64,000 nucleotides of DNA from Elioraea rosea (GCF_007644105.1 NZ_VFAC01000014.1:28039-92038); one strand, 5' to 3'. Positions 1-7,920 are shown, numbered from the stretch's first letter. Translations and numbers: made by a program. Notes: generated by a model not told the origin, from the letters alone.

Positions 1-524
1 ACCAGGACCCGCGCGAAGCCGAGGCCCGCGGCCTTGCGGTGGAACGCCGCGCCGATGCGGCCATAGCCGATCAGGCCGAGCGTGCCGCCCCGGATGCGGT
101 GGACCTTGCGGTCCATCGGCACGCCCCAGCCCTGCGCGCGCACGCGGCGATCGGCTTCAGGGATGCGGCGGATCGCGGCGAGCATCAGCGCCAGCGCATG
201 GTCCGACACCTCCTCGGTGCCGTAGTCGGGCACGTTGCACACGGCAATGCCGCGGGCCGCCGCGGCAGTGGTGTCGATGTTGTCGTAGCCGACGCCGTAG
301 CGGACGATCACCTTCGCTTTCGTGCCCGCGATCGCTGCGGCATCGACGGGCGTTTCGCGCACGAGCACGGCATCGGCCTGCGCCATTTCGGTCGCCGCCT
401 TTGCGGCATCGCCGCGGCAGGGGCGGAGAACGAACTCCGCCTCCGCCTCGGCGAGCACGGCCTTCTCCGTGTCGTAGCTCGCATAGCCGTCATCGAGGAC
501 GACGACGCGGTGCTTCGCCGCCAC
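1..524 (-). CDS. D-isomer-specific 2-hydroxyacid dehydrogenase (3' end outside window)
   Basis: NAD(P)-dependent oxidoreductase expected to interconvert a 2-keto acid and a D-2-hydroxy acid. About 174 N-terminal residues are visible; the C-terminus runs off the left edge. The family segment VPDYGTEEVSDHALALMLA and the dinucleotide-binding LGLIGYGRIGAAF glycine motif are readable. I chose the GTG at 524 because it lies 3 bases after the stop of the TRAP binding-protein gene and gives the usual family N-terminus (VVVLDDGY). It is the last visible gene of the rpiR-dctQMP unit, so it probably acts on the imported hydroxy or keto acid. The substrate cannot be read from sequence. Confidence 0.85.
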   Translation of the reverse strand, partial: MAAKHRVVVLDDGYASYDTEKAVLAEAEAEFVLRPCRGDAAKAATEMAQADAVLVRETPVDAAAIAGTKAKVIVRYGVGYDNIDTTAAAARGIAVCNVPDYGTEEVSDHALALMLAAIRRIPEADRRVRAQGWGVPMDRKVHRIRGGTLGLIGYGRIGAAFHRKAAGLGFARVL

Positions 525-527
525 CGC

Positions 528-1574
528 TCAGGCCGCCCGCTGCGCGGCCTTGGCCTGCTCGACCGCCGCGAGGAGCTTGTCGACCCAAGGCTTGCCGACC
601 TCGCCCTCGAGATAGGTACGCACCGGAGGCTGGGCGACGCGCCGCCAGGCCTCGCGCTGCTGCGGCGTGAGCGCCGTCACCTGCATGCCCTTCTCCTTCA
701 GGATCGTCTCGGCGTTCGCATCCTGCGCGGTGGTCATGCCGCGATGGATCCATTTGGCGATTTCGATGCCCTGCGAGACGGCGAGCTTCTCCTCCGCAGA
801 GAGGCGGCCCCAGAACCGGTCGCTCATCAGGTAGGCGTGCAGGCTGTAGACATGCCCGTTCAGGGTGATGAACTTCTGCGTCTGGTAGAGCGAGGCGGCG
901 AGGATGTTGGTGACGCCGTTCTCCTGGCCGTCGACGGTGCCCTGCGCCAGGGCGGCAGGCAGCTCTGCCCAGTCGATCGCCGAGGGCGAGGCGCCGAAGG
1001 CCTCGACGAGGCGGAGGAACACGGGCGCCGGCTGCACGCGGATCTTGAGGCCCCTGAGGTCCTCGGGCGTGTTCAGCGCGCGCTTGGAGTTGGTGAAGTG
1101 CCGCACCCCGTTGTCGGCATAGGCCATCAGCCGGATCTGCACCTCGCTGCGCATCGCCTCGGCGACCTCGCGGCCATAGGCGCCGTCGAGCACGGCCCAG
1201 GCGACGGACTGGTCATCGAACGCGAAGGGCAGAGCGAACACGCCGAAGGTCTTGAACAGGGGCGAGATGCCGCCGTCATGCACCACAGCCATCTCGAGGC
1301 TGCCGAGGCGGAGCTGTTCCATCACCGAATTGGCGTTGCCGAGCTGCCCGGCCGGGAAGATCTCCACCTTGGTCCTGCCGCCCGTCGCCGCCTCGACATG
1401 CGCCTTGAAGGCGAGCGCCGCGGCGTGCTTCGGCTGGTCGAGCCGGCCAGGCTGGAAATGCGTGTAGCGGATCGTGCGAGCGGCCTGGGCCCGCACGATC
1501 GAGGGGGCGGCGAGGGTGGCCGCGCCGGCAGCGCCTGCGAGGATCAGCGCATCGCGTCGCGAGATCGTCGTCAT
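528..1574 (-). CDS. dctP: TRAP transporter substrate-binding protein, DctP family
   Basis: Periplasmic receptor of a TRAP carboxylate transporter, 348 aa. The N-terminus has a twin-arginine-like signal (SRRDALILAGAAGAATLAAP, ending near RAQA). The body has the DctP hallmarks: FPAGQLGNANSVMEQLRLG, LRGLKIRVQPAPVFLRLVEA and the QENGVTNILA segment of the ligand pocket. Two in-frame ATGs are close together (1580 and 1574). The GGAGGAG ribosome site is only 2 bases from the first but 8 from the second, so I take 1574. It lies 25 bases after dctM and 3 bases before the dehydrogenase gene, in one minus-strand unit. The ligand is probably an organic acid; its identity is unknown. Confidence 0.92.
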   Translation of the reverse strand: MTTISRRDALILAGAAGAATLAAPSIVRAQAARTIRYTHFQPGRLDQPKHAAALAFKAHVEAATGGRTKVEIFPAGQLGNANSVMEQLRLGSLEMAVVHDGGISPLFKTFGVFALPFAFDDQSVAWAVLDGAYGREVAEAMRSEVQIRLMAYADNGVRHFTNSKRALNTPEDLRGLKIRVQPAPVFLRLVEAFGASPSAIDWAELPAALAQGTVDGQENGVTNILAASLYQTQKFITLNGHVYSLHAYLMSDRFWGRLSAEEKLAVSQGIEIAKWIHRGMTTAQDANAETILKEKGMQVTALTPQQREAWRRVAQPPVRTYLEGEVGKPWVDKLLAAVEQAKAAQRAA

Positions 1575-1599
1575 GACCATGTCTCCTCCGGGTTCGTTG

Positions 1600-2889
1600 T
1601 CACCGAGTATAGCCCAACAATCCCGGCAGCCCATTGGAGAGGCCGGGGACCAGGATGATGGCCGCGAGCACCACGAGGTGGGCGGCAAGGAAGGGCCCGA
1701 TCGCGCGCACGATCTGCCCCATCGGGATGCGCGCGACGACGGTGATGACGAAGAGCACGCCGCCGACGGGAGGCGTGATCATGCCGATCGTCAGGTTCAG
1801 GATCACCACCATCGCGAATTGCAACGGGTCGATCCCCGCCGATGTCGCCACCGGCGCGAGGATCGGCACGAGGATGATCACGGCCGGCAGCGTGTCGATC
1901 ACGAGCCCGCAGAGAAGCAGGAACAGGGCGATGGCGACGAGCAGGCCGAGCCTCGGCAGGCCGAGCGACAGGAGGAAGCGCGAGATGTCCTGCGGGATCT
2001 GAAGCGAGGTCAGCATCCAGGCGAAGACCGATGCCATGGAGATGATCAGCAGCACGGCCGAGGTCATCAGTGCGGTGCGCACGAGGATTGCGGGAAGCAT
2101 CGCGAGCCGCAGCGTGCGTGTCACGGCAAGGCCGACGAAGAGGGCGTAGAACACCGCGACGGCCGAAGCTTCGGTGGGGGTGAACACGCCGCCATGGATG
2201 CCGCCGAGGATGATGAAGGGGAGCAGCAGGGCGGGAAACACCGACCAGTCCTGCCGCAGATAGGCGCCCCAGGGCTGCCGTGCCTGGCCGCCGCCATAGC
2301 CGCGCCGTGCGGCGATCAGGTGGTTCACCACGGCAAGCGCAAGCCCCATCAGCAGGCCCGGAACGATCCCGGCCATGAACAGCGCGCCGACGGAGACGGA
2401 ATTGTCCGTCAGCGCATAGATCACCATGATGATCGAGGGCGGAATGATCGGCGCGATGATCGCGCTCGATGCCGTCACGGCTGCGGCGTAGGGCGCGGCG
2501 TAGCCGGCCTGGCGCATCATGCGGATGATGATGCTGCCCGGCCCCGCGGCATCGGCGAGCGCGCTGCCGGAGATGCCGGCGAAGAAGATGCTCATCAGGA
2601 TGTTGGCGTGGCCGAGCCCGCCCTTCACCCGTCCGATCGCCTGCACGGCGAAGCGGAGCAGCAGGTCGGTGATGCCGCCGCCGGACATGAGCTCTGCCGC
2701 GAGGATGAAGAAGGGGATGGCCATCAGCGGGAAGCTGTCGATGCCGCTGAACAGGCGCTGGGCGATGATCAGCGGGCTCGCGATGTCGGCGGCCACGAGC
2801 ACGACGGCCCCGGCAAGCCCCATGGCGAGCGCGATCGGCAGGCTCGCGAGCAGCCCCGCGCCGAACAGGATGGCGAGAAGCGTGCTCAC
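1600..2889 (-). CDS. dctM: TRAP transporter large permease, DctM subunit
   Basis: Large membrane subunit of the TRAP transporter, 429 aa, the usual DctM length. It is strongly hydrophobic throughout with about 12 predicted membrane segments. Typical DctM stretches include SFPLMAIPFFILAAELMSGGG, FAGISGSALADAAGPGSI, IIAPIIPPSIIMVIYA and the C-terminal LTIGMITPPVGGVLFV. It couples substrate uptake to the sodium or proton gradient together with DctQ and DctP. The start overlaps the dctQ stop by 4 bases (ATGA), implying translational coupling. Confidence 0.95.
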   Translation of the reverse strand: MSTLLAILFGAGLLASLPIALAMGLAGAVVLVAADIASPLIIAQRLFSGIDSFPLMAIPFFILAAELMSGGGITDLLLRFAVQAIGRVKGGLGHANILMSIFFAGISGSALADAAGPGSIIIRMMRQAGYAAPYAAAVTASSAIIAPIIPPSIIMVIYALTDNSVSVGALFMAGIVPGLLMGLALAVVNHLIAARRGYGGGQARQPWGAYLRQDWSVFPALLLPFIILGGIHGGVFTPTEASAVAVFYALFVGLAVTRTLRLAMLPAILVRTALMTSAVLLIISMASVFAWMLTSLQIPQDISRFLLSLGLPRLGLLVAIALFLLLCGLVIDTLPAVIILVPILAPVATSAGIDPLQFAMVVILNLTIGMITPPVGGVLFVITVVARIPMGQIVRAIGPFLAAHLVVLAAIILVPGLSNGLPGLLGYTR

Positions 2890-3389
2890 GCGGGCTGGTC
2901 CGGCCCAGGTTCGGCGAGGTCGCCGCGCCCGGCGGCGAAGCTACGGAAGCCGAGCAGAAGGTGCACCGCCATCAGCCCGGTGCCGATCGGGACCGCGAGG
3001 TAGACCATGCCGGTCGACCATTGCAGCACCGGCGTCCGCTGGCGCATCGCGAACTCGGCGTATTCCCAGCCGATCCAGGTGAGCGCGCCGAGGAAGCCGA
3101 ACATGACGAGGCCGACGACCCCGCGCAGCGCGAGCGCCGGAGCGCGCGGCAGGGCCTCGACGAGCAGCATCACCGCGACATGGTTGCCGTGCCGGAGTGC
3201 CAAGCCCGCGCCGAGATAGGCGAGCCAGATCATCATGTAGCGCGTGAGCTCCTCGACCCAGCCGAACGAGGCGTTGAAGAGGTAGCGCGCGCAGACATTG
3301 CCGAACACGAGCAAGGCCATCGCGCCGAGCAGCGCGGCGAGGACGAGCCGGTTCAGGGCGACAAAGCCGCGGTCGAGCCGGTCAAGCAT
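2886..3389 (-). CDS. dctQ: TRAP transporter small permease, DctQ subunit
   Basis: Small four-helix membrane subunit of the TRAP transporter, 167 aa. Helices are apparent around residues 13-35, 48-68, 85-110 and 125-148. The family segment FGWVEELTRYMMIWLAYLGAG lies between helices 1 and 2. The gene overlaps the end of the upstream rpiR gene by 8 bases and the start of dctM by 4 bases, so regulator and transporter are co-transcribed. DctQ pairs with DctM in the inner membrane. Confidence 0.93.
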   Translation of the reverse strand: MLDRLDRGFVALNRLVLAALLGAMALLVFGNVCARYLFNASFGWVEELTRYMMIWLAYLGAGLALRHGNHVAVMLLVEALPRAPALALRGVVGLVMFGFLGALTWIGWEYAEFAMRQRTPVLQWSTGMVYLAVPIGTGLMAVHLLLGFRSFAAGRGDLAEPGPDQPA

Positions 3390-4251
3390 GCTGGCGGCGG
3401 CGCTTCGGCGTGGCTTCGGCGACGCGGCGGCCGGCGAGCGCGCGCTTCATCTGCGCGAGCTTCTCCGCGATCGCCGGCGGCGAGATAAGTGCGGCGCCGA
3501 CCGCCACCATGTCGATGAGAGCGAGATGCGCGAGCCGCGACAGCATCGGGGTGAACACGGTCGTGTCCTCCTCGACGGCTGCGGCCAGCAGCACCGACGC
3601 CTGCTGCGCGAGAGGCGAGGCCGGCGCGGTGATGGCGACGACGACCGCGCCGTTCGCGGCGGCGAGGGTGACATTCTCGATCAGCTCGCGCGAGCGGCCC
3701 GTATGCGAGATCGCGAGAACGACCGAGGCGCCGTCGAGCGTCGCGGCCGCCATCGCCTGCATGTGCGGGTCGGACCGTGCGACGACGCCGCGGCCCAGCC
3801 GGAACAGCTTGTGCGCGGCGTCCTCCGCCACGGCTGCGGAGGCGCCGAAGCCCCAGATCTCGATGCGCCCCGCGCGCACGAGGGCGCGCGCAGCCGCCTC
3901 GACCGCACCCGGGTCGAGCATCGCGCGAAGCCGCTCGAGCTCGGCGATGGCGCTGTCGAGCACCGCTTCGGAGGCCCGGGCGATGGGCTGGCCAGGCTCC
4001 ACCTGGCGATGCACCCGCGCCGGTGCCGGCCCGCGATCCTCCTGCGCGAGAGCGATGCGGAAGCCCTGAAACCCCGCGAAACCCAAGGCGCGGCAGAAAC
4101 GGATGACGGTTGGGTCGGAGGCTTCGGCGGCGCGCGCGAGCGTGGCGACCGTGCCGCGCATCGCCGCGTCGGGATCGGCAAGCACCGCCTCGGCGACGCG
4201 ACGCTCCGCCGGGCTCAGCATGCTCCAGGCCGCAGCGATCCGCGCGCGCAT
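3382..4251 (-). CDS. RpiR/MurR family transcriptional regulator
   Basis: 289-aa regulator with an N-terminal RpiR-type helix-turn-helix (about residues 1-80, with LSPAERRVAEAVLADPDAA and ASDPTVIRFCRALGFAGFQGF) and a C-terminal SIS sugar-phosphate-binding domain (about 110-250, with IEIWGFGASAAVAEDAAHKL and VVLAISHTGRSRELIE). SIS domains usually sense phosphosugars or related sugar acids. It is the first gene of a unit with dctQ, dctM, dctP and a hydroxyacid dehydrogenase, so it most likely controls that unit and itself. A perfect palindrome at 4282-4299 between its start and the predicted promoter is the obvious operator candidate. Confidence 0.92.
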   Translation of the reverse strand: MRARIAAAWSMLSPAERRVAEAVLADPDAAMRGTVATLARAAEASDPTVIRFCRALGFAGFQGFRIALAQEDRGPAPARVHRQVEPGQPIARASEAVLDSAIAELERLRAMLDPGAVEAAARALVRAGRIEIWGFGASAAVAEDAAHKLFRLGRGVVARSDPHMQAMAAATLDGASVVLAISHTGRSRELIENVTLAAANGAVVVAITAPASPLAQQASVLLAAAVEEDTTVFTPMLSRLAHLALIDMVAVGAALISPPAIAEKLAQMKRALAGRRVAEATPKRRRQHA

Positions 4252-4281
4252 GGCCTACCTCGGTGGCATGTCCTTACGGCA

Positions 4282-4299
4282 CCCATGCGATCGCATGGG
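4282..4299. promoter_or_regulatory. Perfect 18-bp palindrome, candidate RpiR operator
   Basis: CCCATGCGATCGCATGGG reads identically on both strands. It lies 31 bases upstream of the rpiR start and just downstream of the predicted -10, where a repressor would block initiation. Its assignment to the adjacent regulator is inference. Confidence 0.6.
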
Positions 4300-4308
4300 C
4301 GGATGGAG

Positions 4309-4337
4309 GAATGCTACGCGGAAGCCCGCTGCGTCAA
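4309..4337 (-). promoter_or_regulatory. Candidate sigma-70 promoter of the rpiR-TRAP unit
   Basis: On the minus strand TTGACG (4337-4332) is followed after 17 bases by GCATTC (4314-4309); a TAGCAT lies 2 bases earlier. The -35 is good and the -10 weak. Transcription would start just before the 4282-4299 palindrome. Confidence 0.4.
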
Positions 4338-4362
4338 GGAGCGTGTAGTGTTGCTACGGCGC

Positions 4363-4680
4363 TCAGCGGCCGCGCGCGATCGCCTCGTCGGCCCAAGCCT
4401 CGAGGGCGCGCGCCTCGATGCCGAGGCGATCGATGTCATGGTTGAGGCAGGAGAGCTCGTCGCCATAGCGGACGAGGCCCGCTTCGAGGCCGGAGACGGC
4501 GCGATCGAGATCGCCGAGCGCGAGGCGGAAGCTGTCCATCGCCGCCTGCTGCTCTGCCAATGCAGTGTCGAGCGAGGCGAGCGCGCGGGCGAGGCGTGCC
4601 TGGCCGTCTGCCGTGCTGGTGACCTTGCCCTGAAGGGCCTGGCGAGGGCGGAAGGGAATGACCTGGGCGGAGCCGTGCAT
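4363..4680 (-). CDS. Small hypothetical coiled-coil protein
   Basis: 105-aa soluble protein of unknown function. After a short basic head (VIPFRPRQALQGKV) the rest is a continuous helix-former with heptad-like hydrophobics (ARALASLDTALAEQQAAMDS, AVSGLEAGLVRYGDELSCLN). No signal peptide or membrane segment is seen. A GGAGAG ribosome site precedes the ATG. It sits alone between two minus-strand units, behind its own AT-rich promoter carrying a TTAACCAT motif, so it is probably a separately regulated monocistronic gene. I do not recognise a named family. Confidence 0.7.
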   Translation of the reverse strand: MHGSAQVIPFRPRQALQGKVTSTADGQARLARALASLDTALAEQQAAMDSFRLALGDLDRAVSGLEAGLVRYGDELSCLNHDIDRLGIEARALEAWADEAIARGR

Positions 4681-4712
4681 GGCCGTCTCTCCGGTGATTC
4701 AGAACATGGTTA

Positions 4713-4741
4713 ATAAGACGTAAAAACTCCTTACTTTGCAA
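4713..4741 (-). promoter_or_regulatory. Candidate promoter of the coiled-coil gene
   Basis: On the minus strand TTGCAA (4741-4736) and TCTTAT (4718-4713) are separated by 17 bases, in an AT-rich pocket unusual for this window. The overlapping TTAACCAT (4713-4706) matches the CtrA half-site described in Caulobacter. A GATTC at 4696-4700 fits the GANTC site of the CcrM methyltransferase. Confidence 0.45.
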
Positions 4742-4772
4742 TCCACGCGTGTGTATTCAGCGTCGAGTACAG

Positions 4773-5633
4773 TCAGGTGCCCAGAATTCGCCGCGCCTGC
4801 ACCAGATGAGGACGGTCGACCATCTTGCCGTCGAGCGAGATCACGCCCGCGCCCGGGCTGGCAGCGAAGGCCGCGACCACCGCTTCGGCCCAGCCCTTCT
4901 CCGCGGCGGTCGGGCTGAAGGTGGCGAGGATCACCGGAACCTGTGCGGGGTGGATCGCCATCCGTCCGGCATAGCCCATCCGCCGCGCGTCGGCGCACTC
5001 GGCGGCGAAGCCTGCCTCGTTGCGGAAATCGGCGTAGACCGTGTCGATCGCCGGCACCTCCGCCGAAGCAGCGCCGGCGAGCGTCATGCTCCGCGCGAGG
5101 CGGTAGAGATCGTCCCACGTGCCATCGGCGACGCGGTTCGATTTCGCAGCGACCCCGGCGGCGAGATCCTCCCCACCCCAGGTCATCGCCGCGAGCCGAG
5201 GGCTGCCACCGTAGCCGCCGAGGGTGAACAGGGCAGCCGGCGTTTCCGTCACGATCGGCATCACGCGGATGGAGCGGTCCGCGAGCCCCTCGCGCGCCTC
5301 GAGGGCGGAGAGCGCGGCATCGAGCGTGCGGAGATCGGCAGGCGCGTTGCACTTGGGCAGCACGATGCCGTCTGGCTTCGCGCGCACGATGCCGGCGAGG
5401 TCCGCCATGGTGAGCCCCGTGTCGAGCGCGTTCACCCGCACCCAGCCCTGCGGCCCCCCGGCCGAGCGCGCGCCGAGCCAGGCTGCCGCCATCTCGCGCG
5501 CGATCGGCTTGCGCTCCGCGCCGACGCTGTCCTCGAGATCGAGGATCAGCGCATCGGCGCCGCTGTCGGCCCCCTTGGCGAGCTTGCGCTCGCTGTCGGC
5601 GGGAACGAACAGGAGGGCGCGCGGAACGCTCAT
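4773..5633 (-). CDS. CitE-like CoA-ester lyase (HpcH/HpaI family)
   Basis: 286-aa TIM-barrel lyase of the CitE / malyl-CoA / citramalyl-CoA lyase family. The N-terminal RALLFVPADSERKLAKG and ADALILDLEDSV, followed by AERKPIARE, are the Mg- and CoA-binding signatures; VRVNALDTGLTMAD and DGIVLPKCNAPADL lie further in. Such enzymes cleave 3-hydroxy-dicarboxylyl-CoA esters into acetyl-CoA or propionyl-CoA plus a keto acid. The start overlaps the maoC stop (ATGA). A hydratase beside a CoA-ester lyase resembles the itaconate pathway (itaconyl-CoA hydratase plus citramalyl-CoA lyase), but no CoA-transferase is visible here. The substrate is therefore a guess. Confidence 0.85.
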   Translation of the reverse strand: MSVPRALLFVPADSERKLAKGADSGADALILDLEDSVGAERKPIAREMAAAWLGARSAGGPQGWVRVNALDTGLTMADLAGIVRAKPDGIVLPKCNAPADLRTLDAALSALEAREGLADRSIRVMPIVTETPAALFTLGGYGGSPRLAAMTWGGEDLAAGVAAKSNRVADGTWDDLYRLARSMTLAGAASAEVPAIDTVYADFRNEAGFAAECADARRMGYAGRMAIHPAQVPVILATFSPTAAEKGWAEAVVAAFAASPGAGVISLDGKMVDRPHLVQARRILGT

Positions 5634-6097
5634 GCCGTCATCTCTCCGGTGGGCCGCTTTCTCATCAGGGCAGCGCGTCGGCAGCGTGCGACGAGCACGC
5701 CGTCCTGCCGGAACGCCTCGTGCAGGAAGGTGACGATGCCCTCCGCAGGTCGCGATCTGCTCTCACGGATGCCGATGACGGTCGAACGGATCGACACCGT
5801 GTCGCCGTGGAACAGCGGCGCAGGGAAGGCGATCTCCTCGAAGCCGAGATTGGCAACCGTCGTGCCGAGCGTCGTGTCGTGCACGGAGATGCCGACCATG
5901 AGCCCGAGCGTGTAGAGCGAGTTCACGATCGGTCGCCCGAACGGCGTCGCCTTCGCGGCTTCCGCGTCGAGATGGAGCGCGGCGGGATTCATCGTGATCG
6001 AGCAGAAGAGGACGTTGTCGCCTTCCGTCACCGTGCGGCGGATCGGGTGGTCGAACACCATCCCTTCGGCGAACTCCTCGAACCAGAGCCCGGGCAT
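5630..6097 (-). CDS. MaoC-family (hotdog) acyl-CoA hydratase
   Basis: 155-aa single-hotdog protein. The N-terminal WFEEFAEGMVFDHPIRRTV, the TEGDNVLFCSITMNPAALHLD active-site region and GRPIVNSLYTLGLMVGISV are typical of MaoC-like hydratases acting on methyl-branched C4-C5 dicarboxylyl-CoA esters. Asn37 stands where simple (R)-hydratases have Asp, with His42 conserved. It lies 5 bases downstream of the acyl-CoA dehydrogenase gene and overlaps the lyase gene, giving dehydrogenation, hydration and C-C cleavage in one transcript. The exact substrate is inferred only from neighbours. Confidence 0.85.
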   Translation of the reverse strand: MPGLWFEEFAEGMVFDHPIRRTVTEGDNVLFCSITMNPAALHLDAEAAKATPFGRPIVNSLYTLGLMVGISVHDTTLGTTVANLGFEEIAFPAPLFHGDTVSIRSTVIGIRESRSRPAEGIVTFLHEAFRQDGVLVARCRRAALMRKRPTGEMTA

Positions 6098-6102
6098 CGC
6101 CG

Positions 6103-7335
6103 CTACTCCGCCGCCCTGGAACCCGATGCCGCGCGGAACTTCCGTGCCGGCACCGACGCACGGTTGGCGTCCTTGAAGCCGAGCGCGTCTTCCGCGATCA
6201 GCACCTTCTGCACGTTGGTCGAGCCTTCGCCGACATTCAGCATCTCGATGAAGCCCTTGAACATGCTGATCGGATACTCGTCGGCCAGCGCATAGCCGCC
6301 GAAGATCTCTGTGGCGTTGGCCACGGCCGTCTTCGCCGCGCGGGAGGCGAAGTATTTCGCGAGCGAGGCGATGCGGTTGGCCGGCAGCCCGGCATCCATC
6401 GTCTCGGCGAGCTCACGCACCAGCGCGCGCGCCGCGGCGATCTCCGCCGCCATGTCGGCTACCAGGCCCTGGACGAGCTGGTAGCGGCCGATGGCGCGCC
6501 CGCCCACCTCGCGCGTGCGCGCATAGTCGAGCGCATGGTCAAGGCAGCCCTGCGCGGCGCCGACGAGGCGGGAGGACACGGTGAGCCGCCCGTATTCGAG
6601 CGCGTTCATCGCGATCCGGAAGCCCTCTCCCTCCGCACCAAGCCGGTTGGTGGCCGGAACGGAGAACCCGTCGAGGAACACGGCGCAGGAGGAGAGTACG
6701 GGTGAGAGGTTGCGCATCCGAATCTTGTCCGCGCGGTAGCCGGGGCCCGATTTCGGCTCGACGATGAAGGCGGTGATGCCCTTGTGCCCGGCCGACGGGT
6801 CGGTCTTGGCGAACAGCACCCCAACATCCGCCTCGTGGCTGAAGGTGATCCACTGCTTCGAGCCATCGAGGACGTAACGGTCACCGTCGCGCCGCGCGGT
6901 CGTGCGCATCGCGCCCGCAGGGTCGGACCCGCCGCCAGGCTCCGTCAGGGCGAACATGCCGATGCGCTCGCCGGCGATCACCGGCGGCACGAAGCGGGTG
7001 ACCTGCTCCTCGGTTCCCCAGTTCAGGATGGTGAAGGGGCAGGTCATCGCCTGCAGGTTCATGCAGTAGCCGAGATCGGGACGGATTCGGCTGATCTCCT
7101 CCGAGATCACCGCCACCGCCATGAAGCCGATATCCGAGCCGCCGACGCTCTCGGGGAACGCCGCGCCGAACAGCCCGGCCTCGCCCATCGCCCGCACGAG
7201 CGGGCGGGGAAACTCCCCACGCGCCTCGTATCCGCCGATCTCCGGAACGATCCGGGAGGAGAACAGGCGGGTCACGGTGTCGCGCAGCGACGCATAGGGT
7301 TCGGGAAGCGGGTTGGGGGGAGGGATGACGCGCAT
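6103..7335 (-). CDS. Acyl-CoA dehydrogenase
   Basis: 410-aa FAD-dependent acyl-CoA dehydrogenase of normal length. The flavin/substrate motif MFALTEPGGGSD lies at about 127-138, LDGSKQWIT at about 156-164, and the second signature ends in NVGEGSTNVQK, placing the catalytic base at Glu370. The family oxidises acyl-CoA to 2-enoyl-CoA and passes electrons to ETF. The C-terminal 20 residues are an unusual basic/alanine tail. The gene starts 1 base after the gpt stop and is followed by maoC and the lyase gene. The operon order suggests a branched or dicarboxylic acyl-CoA substrate rather than ordinary fatty acids. Confidence 0.92.
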   Translation of the reverse strand: MRVIPPPNPLPEPYASLRDTVTRLFSSRIVPEIGGYEARGEFPRPLVRAMGEAGLFGAAFPESVGGSDIGFMAVAVISEEISRIRPDLGYCMNLQAMTCPFTILNWGTEEQVTRFVPPVIAGERIGMFALTEPGGGSDPAGAMRTTARRDGDRYVLDGSKQWITFSHEADVGVLFAKTDPSAGHKGITAFIVEPKSGPGYRADKIRMRNLSPVLSSCAVFLDGFSVPATNRLGAEGEGFRIAMNALEYGRLTVSSRLVGAAQGCLDHALDYARTREVGGRAIGRYQLVQGLVADMAAEIAAARALVRELAETMDAGLPANRIASLAKYFASRAAKTAVANATEIFGGYALADEYPISMFKGFIEMLNVGEGSTNVQKVLIAEDALGFKDANRASVPARKFRAASGSRAAE

Positions 7336-7336
7336 C

Positions 7337-7819
7337 TCAGCGCACTCCGGTCCTTGCCTTCGCGATGGGTGGGGTGAATTGCGGCTCCGTGTCCCAGGGG
7401 AACAGGATCCACGTGTCCTGGCTCACCTCGGTGACGTAGCTGTCGACCATCGTCTGGCCGGCCGGCTTGGCATAGACGGTGGCGAAATGCGCATCCGGCA
7501 GGAGCGCGCGCACCACCCTGGCGGTGGTTCCGGTATCGACCAGGTCGTCGACGATCAGCCAGCCCGCGCCCGAGCCCGCCGCGGTGGGTGGCTTCGTCAC
7601 CCTCGGCTCGCCACGGTCCTGCTCCTCGTAGGTGACGACGCTGACCGTCTCGATGATCCGGCAATCGAGCTCGCGGGCGATGATCGCCGCCGGGATCAGC
7701 CCCCCGCGGGTGATCGCGACGATGCCCGACCAGGGGCCGAGGGGCAGGAGCTTCCAGGCGAGCGCCCTGCCGTCCCGGTGAAGCTGGTCCCAGGTGACCG
7801 TGTAGTATTTCTGGCTCAC
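7337..7819 (-). CDS. gpt: Xanthine phosphoribosyltransferase
   Basis: 160-aa type I phosphoribosyltransferase; E. coli Gpt has 152 residues. The N-terminal KYYTVTWDQLHRDGRALAWK and GIVAITRGGLIPAAIIAREL, plus the PRPP-binding loop GWLIVDDLVDTGTTA, identify it as purine salvage Gpt. The C-terminal FPWDTEPQFTPPI also fits. The start is the GTG at 7819, preceded by a GAGGA ribosome site. Upstream in-frame codons run through the divergent promoter region and are not used. It is the first gene of a unit with the acyl-CoA dehydrogenase (1-base gap), an odd functional pairing that may reflect genome compaction. Confidence 0.88.
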   Translation of the reverse strand: MSQKYYTVTWDQLHRDGRALAWKLLPLGPWSGIVAITRGGLIPAAIIARELDCRIIETVSVVTYEEQDRGEPRVTKPPTAAGSGAGWLIVDDLVDTGTTARVVRALLPDAHFATVYAKPAGQTMVDSYVTEVSQDTWILFPWDTEPQFTPPIAKARTGVR

Positions 7820-7891
7820 GCCGATCCTCGCCCTTTCTCCCCGGCTGCCCGCCCAGCCGACGCCGGCCGCTTTAGCACGCGCCGTGCCGGG

Positions 7892-7920
7892 GTGACAGAA
7901 CCGGGCGGTTTGGCTAGCGT
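7892..7920 (+). promoter_or_regulatory. Candidate promoter of the sulfonate/nitrate-type ABC operon
   Basis: GTGACA (7892-7897) and TAGCGT (7915-7920) have exact 17-base spacing, 31 bases before the binding-protein ATG. The same TAGCGT -10 with 17-base spacing recurs upstream of soeA. Confidence 0.45.

Noticed and set aside
39..1658. A 539-codon plus-strand open frame
   Set aside because: Antisense to the dehydrogenase and DctP genes, low-complexity Arg/His/Asp composition, no recognisable domain or ribosome site.
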